Shown here: positions 1-8,682 of the stretch, piece by piece | Layout: each line of letters opens with the position of its first letter | Position numbering within the stretch: the first letter of the stretch is position 1 | Assembly: GCF_028471905.1 (NCBI RefSeq) | Contig: NZ_CP116902.1 | Span: forward strand, 1,338,501-1,402,500 | Length of the DNA stretch: 64,000 nucleotides | Source of the DNA: Aneurinibacillus uraniidurans | GTDB taxonomy: Bacteria > Bacillota > Bacilli > Aneurinibacillales > Aneurinibacillaceae | Direction of reading: 5' to 3' | Program-made: the position numbers and the translations under genes | The notes under the pieces: model-generated | The model's input: only the letters and a program-made list of their open reading frames with translations | Database searches by the model: none | What the model was told of the DNA's origin: nothing

Positions 1-174
1 CGATCTACAGAAGAATTTCAGGCGGCGCCAGCGCCAGGAGCATTTGAAGTTCCAGATCTTGAGTATGCGGATAATGCGGAAGAGGCACTTGTGCGCAAGC
101 AGCTTGAGAAGTTGGCAGGTCAACGTCCAGAAGAGTTTGTTGGCTTGTTGCGATCCTGGTTAGCAGATGAATAA
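1..174 (+). CDS. fliF: FliF, flagellar MS-ring protein, 3' end only
   Basis: Only the last 57 codons are in the window, ending at the TAA at 172-174. FliF forms the membrane MS-ring; its C-terminal tail binds FliG. The visible tail has an acidic Ala/Pro-rich linker and then the typical ending (residues PEEFVGLLRSWLADE), which matches the FliG-binding tail of FliF proteins. The gene enters from the left and is followed 15 bases later by fliG. The identity rests on this tail motif and the position before fliG. Confidence 0.88.
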   Translation, partial: RSTEEFQAAPAPGAFEVPDLEYADNAEEALVRKQLEKLAGQRPEEFVGLLRSWLADE

Positions 175-189
175 AAATGGGGGATGTAC

Positions 190-1203
190 ATGGCACGTTC
201 GGCAAAGGAGCTAAGCGGGAGACAAAAAGCCGCAATTCTTTTGATCTCGCTTGGTCCGGAAGTCTCCGCGCAGGTGTTTAAACATCTGCGCGAAGAAGAA
301 ATCGAGCAACTCACGCTTGAGATTGCCAATGTGAGAAAAGTTGATATTTCAGAGAAAGAATCCGTTCTAACAGAATTCCATCAGATTTGTGTCGCTCAGG
401 AGTACATCTCGCAAGGTGGTATTAATTACGCAAAAGAAATTTTGGAGAAGGCGCTTGGGCAGCAAAAAGCATTTGATATTATCAACCGTCTGACCGCCCA
501 TCTTCAAGTTCGCCCGTTTGACTTTGCGCGAAAAGCAGATCCGGGTCAGATCCTTAACTTCATTCAAAATGAGCATCCACAAACGATCGCTCTTGTGCTT
601 TCCTATTTGGAGCCGGAACAGTCAGCCATCATTTTGTCCGCTCTTCCGCAGGAAAGTCAAGCGGAAGTAGCACGCCGGATTGCCTTAATGGAAAGTACTT
701 CCCCGGATGTTATCAGCCAGGTAGAAAATGTGCTGGAACAGAAGCTATCCTCAACGGTTGTTCAGGATTATACACAGGCTGGTGGTATCGAAGCGGTTGT
801 TAACATGCTAAATAATGTAGACCGCAGTACAGAGCGTATTATTCTCGATACGCTCGAAATCCAGGATCCGGAACTGGCCGAGGAAATCAAGAAGCGTATG
901 TTTGTATTCGAGGATATTGTTGTACTCGACGACCGCTCGATTCAGCGCGTAATTCGCGAGGTAGAAAATGCCGATCTTATGCTTGCGCTTAAAGTGGCAA
1001 ATGAAGAAGTACGAACTGTTGTATTCCGCAATATGTCCAAACGTATGGTGGATACATTTAAAGACGAAATGGAATTCATGGGACCTGTACGTTTGCGCGA
1101 TGTAGAGGAAGCGCAAACCCGTATTGTTGGCGTTATTCGCCGTTTAGAGGAAGCAGGTGAAATCATCATCGCCCGCGGTGGAGGAGATGAGATCATTGTC
1201 TAG
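190..1203 (+). CDS. fliG: FliG, flagellar rotor/switch protein
   Basis: FliG couples the MS-ring to the C-ring and takes torque from the stator. The protein is 337 residues, the family's usual length. The middle domain carries the NEHPQTIALVLSYLEP motif that contacts FliM, and the C-terminal domain has the charged torque helices (EDIVVLDDRSIQRVIREV, KRMVDTFKDEMEFMGPVR). An in-frame ATG at 184 directly abuts the GGGGG ribosome site (179-183), so the ATG at 190, six bases away, is preferred. The 3' end overlaps the start of fliH. Confidence 0.96.
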   Translation: MARSAKELSGRQKAAILLISLGPEVSAQVFKHLREEEIEQLTLEIANVRKVDISEKESVLTEFHQICVAQEYISQGGINYAKEILEKALGQQKAFDIINRLTAHLQVRPFDFARKADPGQILNFIQNEHPQTIALVLSYLEPEQSAIILSALPQESQAEVARRIALMESTSPDVISQVENVLEQKLSSTVVQDYTQAGGIEAVVNMLNNVDRSTERIILDTLEIQDPELAEEIKKRMFVFEDIVVLDDRSIQRVIREVENADLMLALKVANEEVRTVVFRNMSKRMVDTFKDEMEFMGPVRLRDVEEAQTRIVGVIRRLEEAGEIIIARGGGDEIIV

Positions 1204-1999
1204 AATTATCAAATCTTCCTTTTATTCTACGGTAGAAGATAAGCGGATTATTGAAGCAACCGTTCTTCCTTTTTTCGATCCTAGTCTTTCAGAAGATATG
1301 GATTTGATAGAAGAGGAAGACGAAGTGGTTCGATTGAAGCAGGAACAGCTGCGGCAGGCGGAAGAAGAGGCCCAATTGATTCTTGAGGAAGCACGTCAGC
1401 AAGCTAGACAGATGATAGAGGAAGCGCAGAGTGAGATGGATGCCTGGTGGGAAGCTCGACGCCAGGAAGACGAAATTGTGCGCGAGCAAGCATCAGAAGA
1501 AGGATTCAATTTTGGTGTTGAACAGGGGCGTGAACAAGGGCGCCAGGAAGCGCTGGCAGAATACTCGCAGGCGCTGGCAGAAGCTCATTCGATTTTGGAA
1601 GAGGCACCTGTTTGGAAGAGAAGAAAGATTGGAGAAGCCGAGCCGTTTGTGTTAGAGCTTACACTTGAGATTGCTCGCAAGGTCATTAAAGAACAGTTTG
1701 AATATGACCAGGAGCATCTCCTTGCACTCATTCGTCGAGCACTCTCTCATACTCAGGAGTACAAAACCATTACGGTTGCTGTAAGTCCAGATTCGTATAC
1801 ATATGTACAGGAGAACCGGGCACGGCTTATCGATGTTCTTGATAGTCAGGTGGAATTGATGGTAGTGCCGGATGAATCTGTTATAGATGGGGGTTGTATC
1901 ATTCGAACATCACTTGGTAATGTTGATGCGCGGGTAGATACTCAGCTTGCGGAGATAAAAAAGGCACTGCTTGAGATTCAGGCAGAAGAAAGTGAGTAA
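1187..1999 (+). CDS. fliH: FliH, flagellar export ATPase regulator
   Basis: FliH dimers bind the FliI ATPase and tether it to the C-ring during type III export. The protein (about 270 residues) begins RSLSRIIKSS, then has a long Glu/Gln/Ala coiled coil (roughly residues 40-150) and a compact C-terminal domain (ELTLEIARKVIKEQ onwards) of the kind found in FliH and V-ATPase E subunits. An ATG at 1157 lies deep inside fliG. The ATG at 1187 follows GGTGGAGG closely, and a TTG at 1196 has better spacing, so the exact start is uncertain. Confidence 0.9.
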   Translation: MRSLSRIIKSSFYSTVEDKRIIEATVLPFFDPSLSEDMDLIEEEDEVVRLKQEQLRQAEEEAQLILEEARQQARQMIEEAQSEMDAWWEARRQEDEIVREQASEEGFNFGVEQGREQGRQEALAEYSQALAEAHSILEEAPVWKRRKIGEAEPFVLELTLEIARKVIKEQFEYDQEHLLALIRRALSHTQEYKTITVAVSPDSYTYVQENRARLIDVLDSQVELMVVPDESVIDGGCIIRTSLGNVDARVDTQLAEIKKALLEIQAEESE

Positions 2000-2003
2000 G
2001 GGC

Positions 2004-3308
2004 ATGTTTACGCTTGAGAAATATATGTCTGTACTTCGAAATCTGAATCCCATTCGTGTGAATGGAAAAGTCTCGCAAGTAATTGGACTGACTGTAGAAT
2101 CGATGGGGCCAGATGTGCGTATCGGTGAGGTATGCCACATTTATCCGGCTAACGCTAGTACTCCTGTTCAAGCGGAAGTTGTAGGGTTTAAAGATAATAA
2201 GGTGTTACTTATGCCGCTTGGGGAGCTTGGATCTATCGGGCCTGGATGTGACGTAGTCGCTACCGGAAAACCATTAACGGTAAAAGTGGGTCCGGAACTA
2301 CTTGGCAAAGTGCTTGATGGAAACGGACGCTTGATGAGCGGAGGAGCCTTTCCTGATACATTGACAGAATATCCGGTTGATAATCAACCGCCGAATCCAC
2401 TGGCTCGTCCGCGCATTACAGAACCGCTTTCCGTAGGAGTACGGGCTATAGACGGACTGCTAACGGTTGGAAAAGGTCAGCGGATCGGGATTTTCGCCGG
2501 AAGCGGCGTTGGTAAAAGTACATTGTTAAGTATGATTGCTCGCAATACAGAAGCAGATGTGAATGTGATTGGTCTGATTGGAGAGCGGGGACGTGAGGTT
2601 GCGGACTTTATTGAACGTGATCTTGGGGAAGAAGGGCTGCGCCGATCCGTGGTAGTCGTCGCCACATCCGACCAGCCAGCACTTGTCCGCATTAAAGGCG
2701 CCCTTTTGACAACGGCGATTGCCGAATATTTTCGTGACCAGGGTTTAAACGTCATGATGATGATGGACTCTGTTACCCGGTTTGCGATGGCACAACGGGA
2801 AGTAGGGCTAGCAATTGGAGAACCGCCTGCTACTAGGGGGTATACGCCTTCTGTATTTGCTTTGCTACCACGGCTTCTTGAGCGGGCTGGTACATCACCA
2901 GCAGGATCGATTACTGCGTTTTATACGGTGCTTGTCGAGGGAGATGATATGAATGACCCGATTGCTGACTCCGTGCGCGGTATTCTGGATGGGCACATCG
3001 TACTAAGTCGCAAACTTGCCCATAGCGGTCATTATCCTGCCATTGATGTGCTGGCAAGTGTAAGCCGTGTCATGAAGGAGATTGTTACACCTGAACATCA
3101 GGCAGCTGCCAATGAGCTCAAACGATTGCTTGCTGTATATCGAGATGCTGAAGACTTAATTAATATTGGAGCATACAAGGCAGGAGCCAGTCGGGATATT
3201 GATATGGCCATTCAGTACAGAGATACGATTTTACAGTATGCTAATCAGCAGACAGATGAGGTATCCACACTTGAGGATGCCATTGCACAGCTGACCCGTA
3301 CGTTTTAA
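2004..3308 (+). CDS. fliI: FliI, flagellum-specific export ATPase
   Basis: FliI is the hexameric ATPase that readies substrates for flagellar type III export. The 434-residue protein has a beta-barrel N-terminal domain, a Walker A loop GSGVGKST near residue 166, the Walker B region (LNVMMMMDSVTRFAMAQREV) and the family stretch GEPPATRGYTPSVFALLPRL. The ATG at 2004 follows GAGTAAGGG and starts just after the fliH stop. A GTG at 1992 is an alternative that would overlap fliH slightly. FliH upstream and FliJ downstream complete the ATPase module. Confidence 0.96.
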   Translation: MFTLEKYMSVLRNLNPIRVNGKVSQVIGLTVESMGPDVRIGEVCHIYPANASTPVQAEVVGFKDNKVLLMPLGELGSIGPGCDVVATGKPLTVKVGPELLGKVLDGNGRLMSGGAFPDTLTEYPVDNQPPNPLARPRITEPLSVGVRAIDGLLTVGKGQRIGIFAGSGVGKSTLLSMIARNTEADVNVIGLIGERGREVADFIERDLGEEGLRRSVVVVATSDQPALVRIKGALLTTAIAEYFRDQGLNVMMMMDSVTRFAMAQREVGLAIGEPPATRGYTPSVFALLPRLLERAGTSPAGSITAFYTVLVEGDDMNDPIADSVRGILDGHIVLSRKLAHSGHYPAIDVLASVSRVMKEIVTPEHQAAANELKRLLAVYRDAEDLINIGAYKAGASRDIDMAIQYRDTILQYANQQTDEVSTLEDAIAQLTRTF

Positions 3309-3328
3309 AACGTAGACAGGAGGCATTC

Positions 3329-3775
3329 ATGTCATTTGTTTATTCGTTTCAAAAAATTCTCGATGTCAAAGCCAAGGAGAAGGAGCAAGCAGAGATGAGC
3401 TATAGCCACTCTGTTCAGGCACTTCGAATCGAAGAACAGAAGCTTATGCATCTAGAACAGAATAAGCAGGAGATGGAACAGAAGCTTCAGCAGGAGAATA
3501 GTATTTCTCTTGCTAAACTGCGAAGCAGCTATGAATATATCGGACATTTACAGCGAATGATCGTAGAGGCGGCATGTACAAAGCAGCAGGCAGAAAAAGA
3601 AGTAGAGTTCAAACAGGGGCTTTTAACAGAACGAGTTATGGATGAAAAAGTCTGGTTGAAGCTCAAAGAGAATGCACATGAACAGTACAGGGAGTTACAG
3701 AAACAAACGGAGCAGAAAGAGCTGGATGAAATCGCAGTAGCACGCTATTTCAGACAAAAAGTGAATTCGGTCTAG
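3329..3775 (+). CDS. fliJ: FliJ, flagellar export chaperone
   Basis: FliJ is the central stalk-like coiled-coil subunit of the FliHIJ export ATPase and an export chaperone escort. This 148-residue protein is almost entirely a charged Glu/Gln/Lys-rich coiled coil starting FVYSFQKILDVKAKEKEQAE, the typical FliJ beginning. An AGGAGG site lies just upstream of the ATG. Sequence conservation is low in this family, so the call leans on the opening motif, length, coiled coil and position after fliI. Confidence 0.92.
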   Translation: MSFVYSFQKILDVKAKEKEQAEMSYSHSVQALRIEEQKLMHLEQNKQEMEQKLQQENSISLAKLRSSYEYIGHLQRMIVEAACTKQQAEKEVEFKQGLLTERVMDEKVWLKLKENAHEQYRELQKQTEQKELDEIAVARYFRQKVNSV

Positions 3776-3786
3776 GGGTGTTTTCT

Positions 3787-4743
3787 ATGGAAGAAATAGC
3801 AGAGGAACAATCCTATAGTAAAATGGAATGGTTCTTTTATATTATTTTTATCCCTTTGCTATTTACGCTTGTGTTATCGGCGATTATTGCGCAGATGTTT
3901 GGCTATAACGTCGTAGGAATGCTGGCGAAGGGACTGAATCAAGTGCCGGTGGTTGAGAAGCTAATCCCGGATTCAGCTGTGCCAAATTCAAAGAAGACGA
4001 CGCAGACCGAGACTACAACCGCAAAACAAGATACGCGCGCGGATGATTTACAAAAGCAGATTGATTTAAAAAATAAAGAGATTGACAAATTAAAACAAGC
4101 ACAAGGAACAGAGAATAACACACAGGATCAGATGCAGAATCAGAATCAGGCGCAGGATCCTGCAGCTGCACAAGCGTTAAAGCAAAAGGCTGAAGAAGAG
4201 CGGCTGAAAAAAACAAAGCAGTTGGCTAAGATTTATACATCGATGTCAGCGGGTAAAGCAGCTCCGATCCTGGAAAAAATGCCGCCAGCAGAAGCAGCCA
4301 TTCTTCTCCAAGCTATGAAAGCAGAAGACCGTTCTGCCATTATGGCTAAGATGAATCCTAAAATAGCAGCGGATATGACGGTGCTTATGAAACAGATGAA
4401 TCAGATGCAGGTCTTAGATGCTATGCCGCAAGCAACGACGACAGCAGGGATGGCAGCACAGGAAGAAGAAAAGGCAAAAGCACAGGCAGCGATTCAGAAC
4501 CAGACTAAAATTGTAACAAATAATGCGTCTGCTGAAGAAGTAGCAGCTTCAATTGCTACGATGCCGCCAGCAAGTGCGGCTGTTCTGGTTGAAAACTTGT
4601 TCCGAACAGATGAGCAAAAAGCGCTTGCAGTCATGCGCAGCCTAGATCAGCAAAAGCGTGGCGACATTTTATCAAGCATTACAAATGACTTGAAAAAAGG
4701 TGCACTCGCAGCGAAAATTAGTCAGAAACTGATGGCGTACTAA
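3787..4743 (+). CDS. ylxF: MotE/YlxF-like flagellar membrane protein
   Basis: About 318 residues: a short cytoplasmic start, one membrane helix (about residues 14-38, FFYIIFIPLLFTLVLSAIIA), a Lys/Gln/Asp-rich coiled coil with NQNQ-type low-complexity sequence, and two helical repeats resembling the MgtE intracellular N domain (SMSAGKAAPILEKMPPAEAA; a second around ASIATMPPASAAVLVENL). YlxF occupies this slot in the Bacillus operon, and related MotE proteins act as chaperones for motor proteins; the role here is inferred. The GTG at 3778 lies in the AGGGGTG ribosome site, so ATG 3787 is preferred. Confidence 0.82.
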   Translation: MEEIAEEQSYSKMEWFFYIIFIPLLFTLVLSAIIAQMFGYNVVGMLAKGLNQVPVVEKLIPDSAVPNSKKTTQTETTTAKQDTRADDLQKQIDLKNKEIDKLKQAQGTENNTQDQMQNQNQAQDPAAAQALKQKAEEERLKKTKQLAKIYTSMSAGKAAPILEKMPPAEAAILLQAMKAEDRSAIMAKMNPKIAADMTVLMKQMNQMQVLDAMPQATTTAGMAAQEEEKAKAQAAIQNQTKIVTNNASAEEVAASIATMPPASAAVLVENLFRTDEQKALAVMRSLDQQKRGDILSSITNDLKKGALAAKISQKLMAY

Positions 4744-4777
4744 TGTGTTAAACAGATGGAGAAAGGAGGTGAAACAT

Positions 4778-6073
4778 ATGATACAGGGAGCAGGAAAACT
4801 GGATGTAATAATGCCAAAACCAGCTGTCACATCGAAATCCACGACGGCATCGCAAGCAATCGCTTCCTCTTCATTTGCTGATCGACTGGAGAAGGCAACA
4901 GCAGCACCGGTGAATGACAAAACGGAGGAAAGTAGTCCATCTCAAACAGAAAGTCCAAAGGAGCAGATGGAAAGCATTCTTGATGCAATCTTGCAGACAG
5001 TAAAGGAAGAGGGTCTGCCGGAGAAGCTTGAAGATAATCCAGAGTTGCAGACTTTGGTCCAGCAACTGTATGCCCTTATGAATGCTCAATCGCAGCAGAC
5101 AGAACCTGCCCTGAAGCAGTTAGACAAGGGGAATGAAGTTCAGTCTATACTACCGGATGCTTCCCCGGAAGAATGGATGAAAAAGATGTTTGACATGCTT
5201 GTTAGCATGCAGAAAGCAGCAGAAGTAAATCCAGCCAAGGGTATGCCGCAGGGACTTCAGGAAAAGTTCGAGCAGGTGCTTACAATGTTAAAGGGTGCAA
5301 GTATCCCGAACAACAATGCTGATACGATACATTCCGCAAAGCTGGAAATAAGTCCGGAACAAGTAGAAGATCAGCAGAGTGTGATACAGCCTGTAAAACC
5401 ACAGACTACTGCGGAGCAAGGAGCGTTTTCTCAGCAGCAATCTGCTAAAGAGCCAGATAAATCGGTATCTATGCAGACAGTTGAAACGGTTGATGAAACC
5501 GAAGCGGTTGTTCCAGGTGAAGGGAATGCTGTGAAGGTCATGCATCATCAGGTAAATGATATTACACCTGTTGGCAGTAAAGAGATGGCTTCAGCAGGAA
5601 AAACTCAAATCCCGCTTGTCCCATCCCGTTTCTTTGTAAATGAAATGGAAGCATTTGTTCTGAAACAGGTTCAGTTGAACCGAGGGACAGGAGCGATGGA
5701 AACGGTCATTCGTCTTTTTCCGGAAAACTTGGGTCGAGTTGATGTACGGATCAGTGCAGTAAATGGAAATATTATGGCGCAGTTCATTACAACGAACACC
5801 GCTGGGAAAGAAGCTGTCGAGCAGCATTTAAATCAGCTTCGTCAGGCACTTACGCAGCATGGCCTGAACGTAGAGAAGTTAGAAGTGACACAGCTTCAGA
5901 CATCCTCTACTAACAATTCTTCAACAAATCAAGATACGCTGAATGGACAGAACAAGGAGCAATCTCAGCGAGAAAAACAGCATGCTTCTAAAGAGGAAAA
6001 TGAACAGTCAGTATTTAATTTGGAAGATTTGTTGAATGAAGAAGGAATAGCTGAAGAAACTGAAGTGTTATAA
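4778..6073 (+). CDS. fliK: FliK, hook-length control protein
   Basis: FliK is secreted during hook growth, measures hook length and switches the export gate FlhB to late substrates. The 431-residue protein has a poorly conserved Gln/Glu/Ser/Thr-rich N-terminal two thirds and a C-terminal Flg_hook domain with the signature LFPENLGRVDVRISAVNGNI, ending in a Ser/Asn/Gln-rich tail. The start is fixed by a perfect AAAGGAGGTG seven bases upstream of ATG 4778; the GTG at 4745 is ignored. It is followed directly by flgD, as in other Firmicutes. Confidence 0.92.
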   Translation: MIQGAGKLDVIMPKPAVTSKSTTASQAIASSSFADRLEKATAAPVNDKTEESSPSQTESPKEQMESILDAILQTVKEEGLPEKLEDNPELQTLVQQLYALMNAQSQQTEPALKQLDKGNEVQSILPDASPEEWMKKMFDMLVSMQKAAEVNPAKGMPQGLQEKFEQVLTMLKGASIPNNNADTIHSAKLEISPEQVEDQQSVIQPVKPQTTAEQGAFSQQQSAKEPDKSVSMQTVETVDETEAVVPGEGNAVKVMHHQVNDITPVGSKEMASAGKTQIPLVPSRFFVNEMEAFVLKQVQLNRGTGAMETVIRLFPENLGRVDVRISAVNGNIMAQFITTNTAGKEAVEQHLNQLRQALTQHGLNVEKLEVTQLQTSSTNNSSTNQDTLNGQNKEQSQREKQHASKEENEQSVFNLEDLLNEEGIAEETEVL

Positions 6074-6103
6074 TCATGTTATAAAGAAAGGAGGAGCAGT
6101 CAC

Positions 6104-6592
6104 ATGCCTACGATTGATACCAAAATGTATAATAACTCTTTTCAGAATACAAATAAGACGGCAGAAGAAAGATCTACGCTTGGAAAAGACGACTTTTTAA
6201 AAATCCTTATAACTCAGCTGCAAAATCAGGACCCGACGCAACCGCTTCAGGATCGTGAATTTATTGCGCAAATGGCACAGTTCAGTTCACTTGAACAATT
6301 GACAAACTTAAACAAAACGATGAATACGGTAGCAGAATCTCAAACGCTTGGTGGTCTTTCTGGAATGATCGGCAAGCAGGTAACCTGGACAGAAAAAGCG
6401 AGAGAAGTAGATGATCAAGGAACAGTAACGTATAAAGACGTACCAAAACAGGGGATTGTGAAGTCGGTAAGTATGAAAGATGGAACAACTCAACTTATTA
6501 TGGAAGATGGCTCTAAAGCAGCAGTAGGATTAATTGAAACGATGACGAACCCAACTGCCCCTGCTGACGCGAATTCGGGGTCTACATCATGA
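6104..6592 (+). CDS. flgD: FlgD, hook cap / assembly protein
   Basis: FlgD caps the growing hook and is needed for FlgE polymerisation. The 162-residue protein carries the N-terminal FlgD signature LGKDDFLKILITQLQNQDP followed by an EFIAQMAQFSSLEQL helix and a short beta-rich C-terminal part. It is short like the Bacillus form and lacks most of the tudor and FnIII-like domains of enteric FlgD. A GGAGGAG site sits upstream, and its TGA overlaps the next start codon. Confidence 0.95.
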   Translation: MPTIDTKMYNNSFQNTNKTAEERSTLGKDDFLKILITQLQNQDPTQPLQDREFIAQMAQFSSLEQLTNLNKTMNTVAESQTLGGLSGMIGKQVTWTEKAREVDDQGTVTYKDVPKQGIVKSVSMKDGTTQLIMEDGSKAAVGLIETMTNPTAPADANSGSTS

Positions 6593-6966
6593 ATCACATA
6601 AAGGCCGGTCAGATTTTTTATCCTCAGCCTCAACCTGCTGTAAAACCTGTACCTTCTACTCGCAAGGGAGTCTCCTTTGACTCGATCTTGTCGCAGAAGA
6701 TTAAGGATCAGCAACCTATTGAATTTTCAAATCATGCGATTCAACGACTTGAAAAGCGGGGGATTGAGTTAAGTGAAGAGGATTTAAATCGTCTCTCATC
6801 AGCTGTGCAAAAGGTGAAAGCTAAAGGTGCTAATGAGTCGCTGATTTTGATGAATGATGTGGCTTATATTGTTAGTGTTCCGAATCAGAAGGTAATTACC
6901 GCAATGGACAGATCTTCTATGGGGGAAAATGTTTTTACAAACATTGATAGTGCTGTAATAGTATAA
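6589..6966 (+). CDS. Small flagellar-operon protein (TIGR02530 type)
   Basis: A 125-residue protein starting inside the flgD stop (ATGA overlap), so translation is probably coupled. The middle holds FSNHAIQRLEKRGIELSEEDL and then MNDVAYIVSVPNQKVITAMD, a pattern I recall from a conserved Firmicutes family simply named flagellar operon protein, found between flgD and flgE. No enzymatic motif is visible. It probably acts in hook assembly because it is always next to the hook cap and hook genes, but its molecular function is unknown to me. Confidence 0.85.
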   Translation: MNHIKAGQIFYPQPQPAVKPVPSTRKGVSFDSILSQKIKDQQPIEFSNHAIQRLEKRGIELSEEDLNRLSSAVQKVKAKGANESLILMNDVAYIVSVPNQKVITAMDRSSMGENVFTNIDSAVIV

Positions 6967-7055
6967 CGGAATTTAGGCTGGCCCTCATTGAGGAAGCCTC
7001 GTATCGCTGATTGACAGACGCGGTACAATACGAAAAAAATAGGGGGAAATAAAAC
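6967..7055 (+). other. Structured non-coding gap upstream of flgE
   Basis: An 89-base spacer within an otherwise tightly packed operon. It holds one nested hairpin (6975-6999, arms AGGCT/AGCCT and CCTC/GAGG) and a wider one (TCGTAT 6999-7004 with ATACGA 7028-7033). Neither has a U-tract, so they are not terminators. An AGGGGG ribosome site follows. RNA processing or stability control of the abundant hook mRNA is possible but unproven. Confidence 0.45.
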
Positions 7056-7871
7056 ATGTTACGTTCTATGTACTCAGGTATCGGTGGATTACGCGGTTTC
7101 CAGACGAAACTGGATGTTATCGGTAATAATATTGCTAACGTAAATACAACCGGCTTCAAGAAAAGCCGTGTGGAATTTCAAGATATTTTGAGTCAGACAA
7201 TGTCAGGAGGAAGTGCGCCTGGTGATCTGGGTGGAACGAATCCGAAACAGGTTGGGTTAGGATCTGCCATAGCTGCTATTGATGTCATTCATACACAAGG
7301 TGGATTTATGACAACGAGCGTTCCGACTGACCTCGCTATTGAGGGGAATGGATTTTTTATGGTAAAGGATGCAACTGATCAGGTTTTTGTGACGCGTGCA
7401 GGGAACTTCTCTTTTGACCGAGATGGTAATCTCGTAAACTCCAATGGTCTATTCGTTCTTGATAGTGGTGGTGCGAAAGTGACGTTAGGGACAACTATGG
7501 ATAAAATTAAATCCTATTCCATTGGTGCAGACGGTAAAATTACGTATACGGATGATGCCGGTAAAACTGATACAACAACTACTGGAGTCGGTATCGCTAT
7601 GGTTGAGAATCCGGCTGGATTAGAAAAAGTAGGAGCGAACCTCTACAAACTCACAGCATCCGCCACAGAAGATCCTGCTGCTCCTAAGTGGGGTGAAGCC
7701 AATAAAGAGGCTCGAGGAGCAATTCGTGCAGGTATTCTAGAAATGTCCAACGTGGATCTTTCTGAAGAATTTACCGAAATGATCGTCGCACAGCGTGGTT
7801 TCCAGGCGAACTCCCGGATTATCACCACATCTGACTCCATTCTTGAAGAACTTGTAAACTTAAAACGATAG
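7056..7871 (+). CDS. flgE: FlgE, flagellar hook protein (FlgG-like)
   Basis: The 271-residue protein is a flagellar axial protein: the N-terminal rod signature (MLRSMYSGIGGLRGFQTKLD, then NNIANVNTTGFKKSR), a central beta domain, and the C-terminal helix VDLSEEFTEMIVAQRGFQAN. In this operon slot the Bacillus counterpart was first called flgG and later shown to be the hook protein, so FlgE is preferred. The length is close to the short Bacillus hook protein. It is preceded by an AGGGGG site and followed by a terminator hairpin. Confidence 0.92.
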   Translation: MLRSMYSGIGGLRGFQTKLDVIGNNIANVNTTGFKKSRVEFQDILSQTMSGGSAPGDLGGTNPKQVGLGSAIAAIDVIHTQGGFMTTSVPTDLAIEGNGFFMVKDATDQVFVTRAGNFSFDRDGNLVNSNGLFVLDSGGAKVTLGTTMDKIKSYSIGADGKITYTDDAGKTDTTTTGVGIAMVENPAGLEKVGANLYKLTASATEDPAAPKWGEANKEARGAIRAGILEMSNVDLSEEFTEMIVAQRGFQANSRIITTSDSILEELVNLKR

Positions 7872-7896
7872 AATTCATAGTACTATAATATAAGAA

Positions 7897-7926
7897 GGGG
7901 AGGAATTCACTCCTCCCCCGTTTTTT
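7897..7926 (+). terminator. Intrinsic terminator between flgE and flbD
   Basis: An 8-bp perfect stem GGGGAGGA (7897-7904) with TCCTCCCC (7911-7918), a six-base loop, then CG and six T. It lies inside the fla/che operon; the flbD ribosome site (GGAGGG) starts only a few bases later and no promoter fits between. Partial termination would raise hook over downstream C-ring and export products. Confidence 0.85.
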
Positions 7927-7941
7927 ACTGGAGGGAGATAG

Positions 7942-8181
7942 ATGATCCGCCTGACCCGATTGAATGGAAAAGAATACGTTGTAAATGGATTGCTGATCGA
8001 AAGTGTAGAAGCGACACCAGACACGATGATTACATTGGTCAACGGAAAAAAGTTTGTCATCCGAGAATCTATTCCCGAGGTTCTTTCAGCCCTGACCAAT
8101 TTTTATAGAGAGATTAATGTGATTAAAACAATGCAGTTACAGGAACGAGACCGTAAAGCGGAGGGGTTGAAAGATGCTTAA
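7942..8181 (+). CDS. flbD: FlbD/SwrD family protein
   Basis: A 79-residue protein of the FlbD family: it starts MIRLTRLNGKEYVVN, then VNGKKFVIRESIPEVLSAL. In Bacillus subtilis the equivalent (YlzI/SwrD) raises flagellar power and swarming by affecting stator abundance or engagement. It is preceded by a GGAGGGAG site directly after a terminator hairpin, and its end overlaps fliL by eight bases. The family is clear; the swarming role is by homology only. Confidence 0.9.
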   Translation: MIRLTRLNGKEYVVNGLLIESVEATPDTMITLVNGKKFVIRESIPEVLSALTNFYREINVIKTMQLQERDRKAEGLKDA

Positions 8182-8644
8182 AGGGTTATTCAAAAACAAA
8201 TTGATCGCTATTATGCTAATTTTGCTTATTGCTGTAACACTTCTTGGTTTTGTAGCGTTTGTTCTCTGGAAAACGTATGTCGCCAATCCAGCGCCAGCAG
8301 CAAAGTCTGACCAGCAAGAAATCCAGCAGATGAGTGCAGAGGAATTTCAAAAAGTCACATTTGAAACAGATGAGATCCGAACAAATCTTATCGATGGTAA
8401 ACTCATCCTAGCTAAGTTTGCTATTCAGGCTGAGAATGAGAAGACAAAGCAAGAGCTAGAGTTACGTAAGCCTCAAGTTATACATATTATTATTACAACT
8501 TTATCTTCGATGAAACCGGAAGAGATTCAGGGTGCCGGTGGAATTGCGAAAATGGAAGACGCGATAAAAAAAGAGCTGAATCCGCTTCTCAAAGAAGGTA
8601 AAGTTCTGAAGGTTATTACAACACATAAAATTATTGATATGTAA
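8174..8644 (+). CDS. fliL: FliL, flagellar basal-body-associated protein
   Basis: FliL sits around the stator and supports torque. This 156-residue protein has a short basic N-terminus, one membrane helix (about residues 9-32, LIAIMLILLIAVTLLGFVAF) and an extracytoplasmic stomatin/SPFH-like domain (FETDEIRTNLIDGKLILAKF, then ELRKPQVIHIIITTLSSM). It overlaps flbD and precedes fliM as in other Bacillales. Confidence 0.93.
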   Translation: MLKGLFKNKLIAIMLILLIAVTLLGFVAFVLWKTYVANPAPAAKSDQQEIQQMSAEEFQKVTFETDEIRTNLIDGKLILAKFAIQAENEKTKQELELRKPQVIHIIITTLSSMKPEEIQGAGGIAKMEDAIKKELNPLLKEGKVLKVITTHKIIDM

Positions 8645-8682
8645 GTGCAGGTTATTATGACGCAGAGAAGGGGGTGACACTT

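Noticed and set aside
7011-7040. Perfect TTGACA -35 upstream of flgE
   Set aside because: No acceptable -10 at 16-18 bases; the only candidate (AAAAAT) would start transcription at or beyond the ribosome site.
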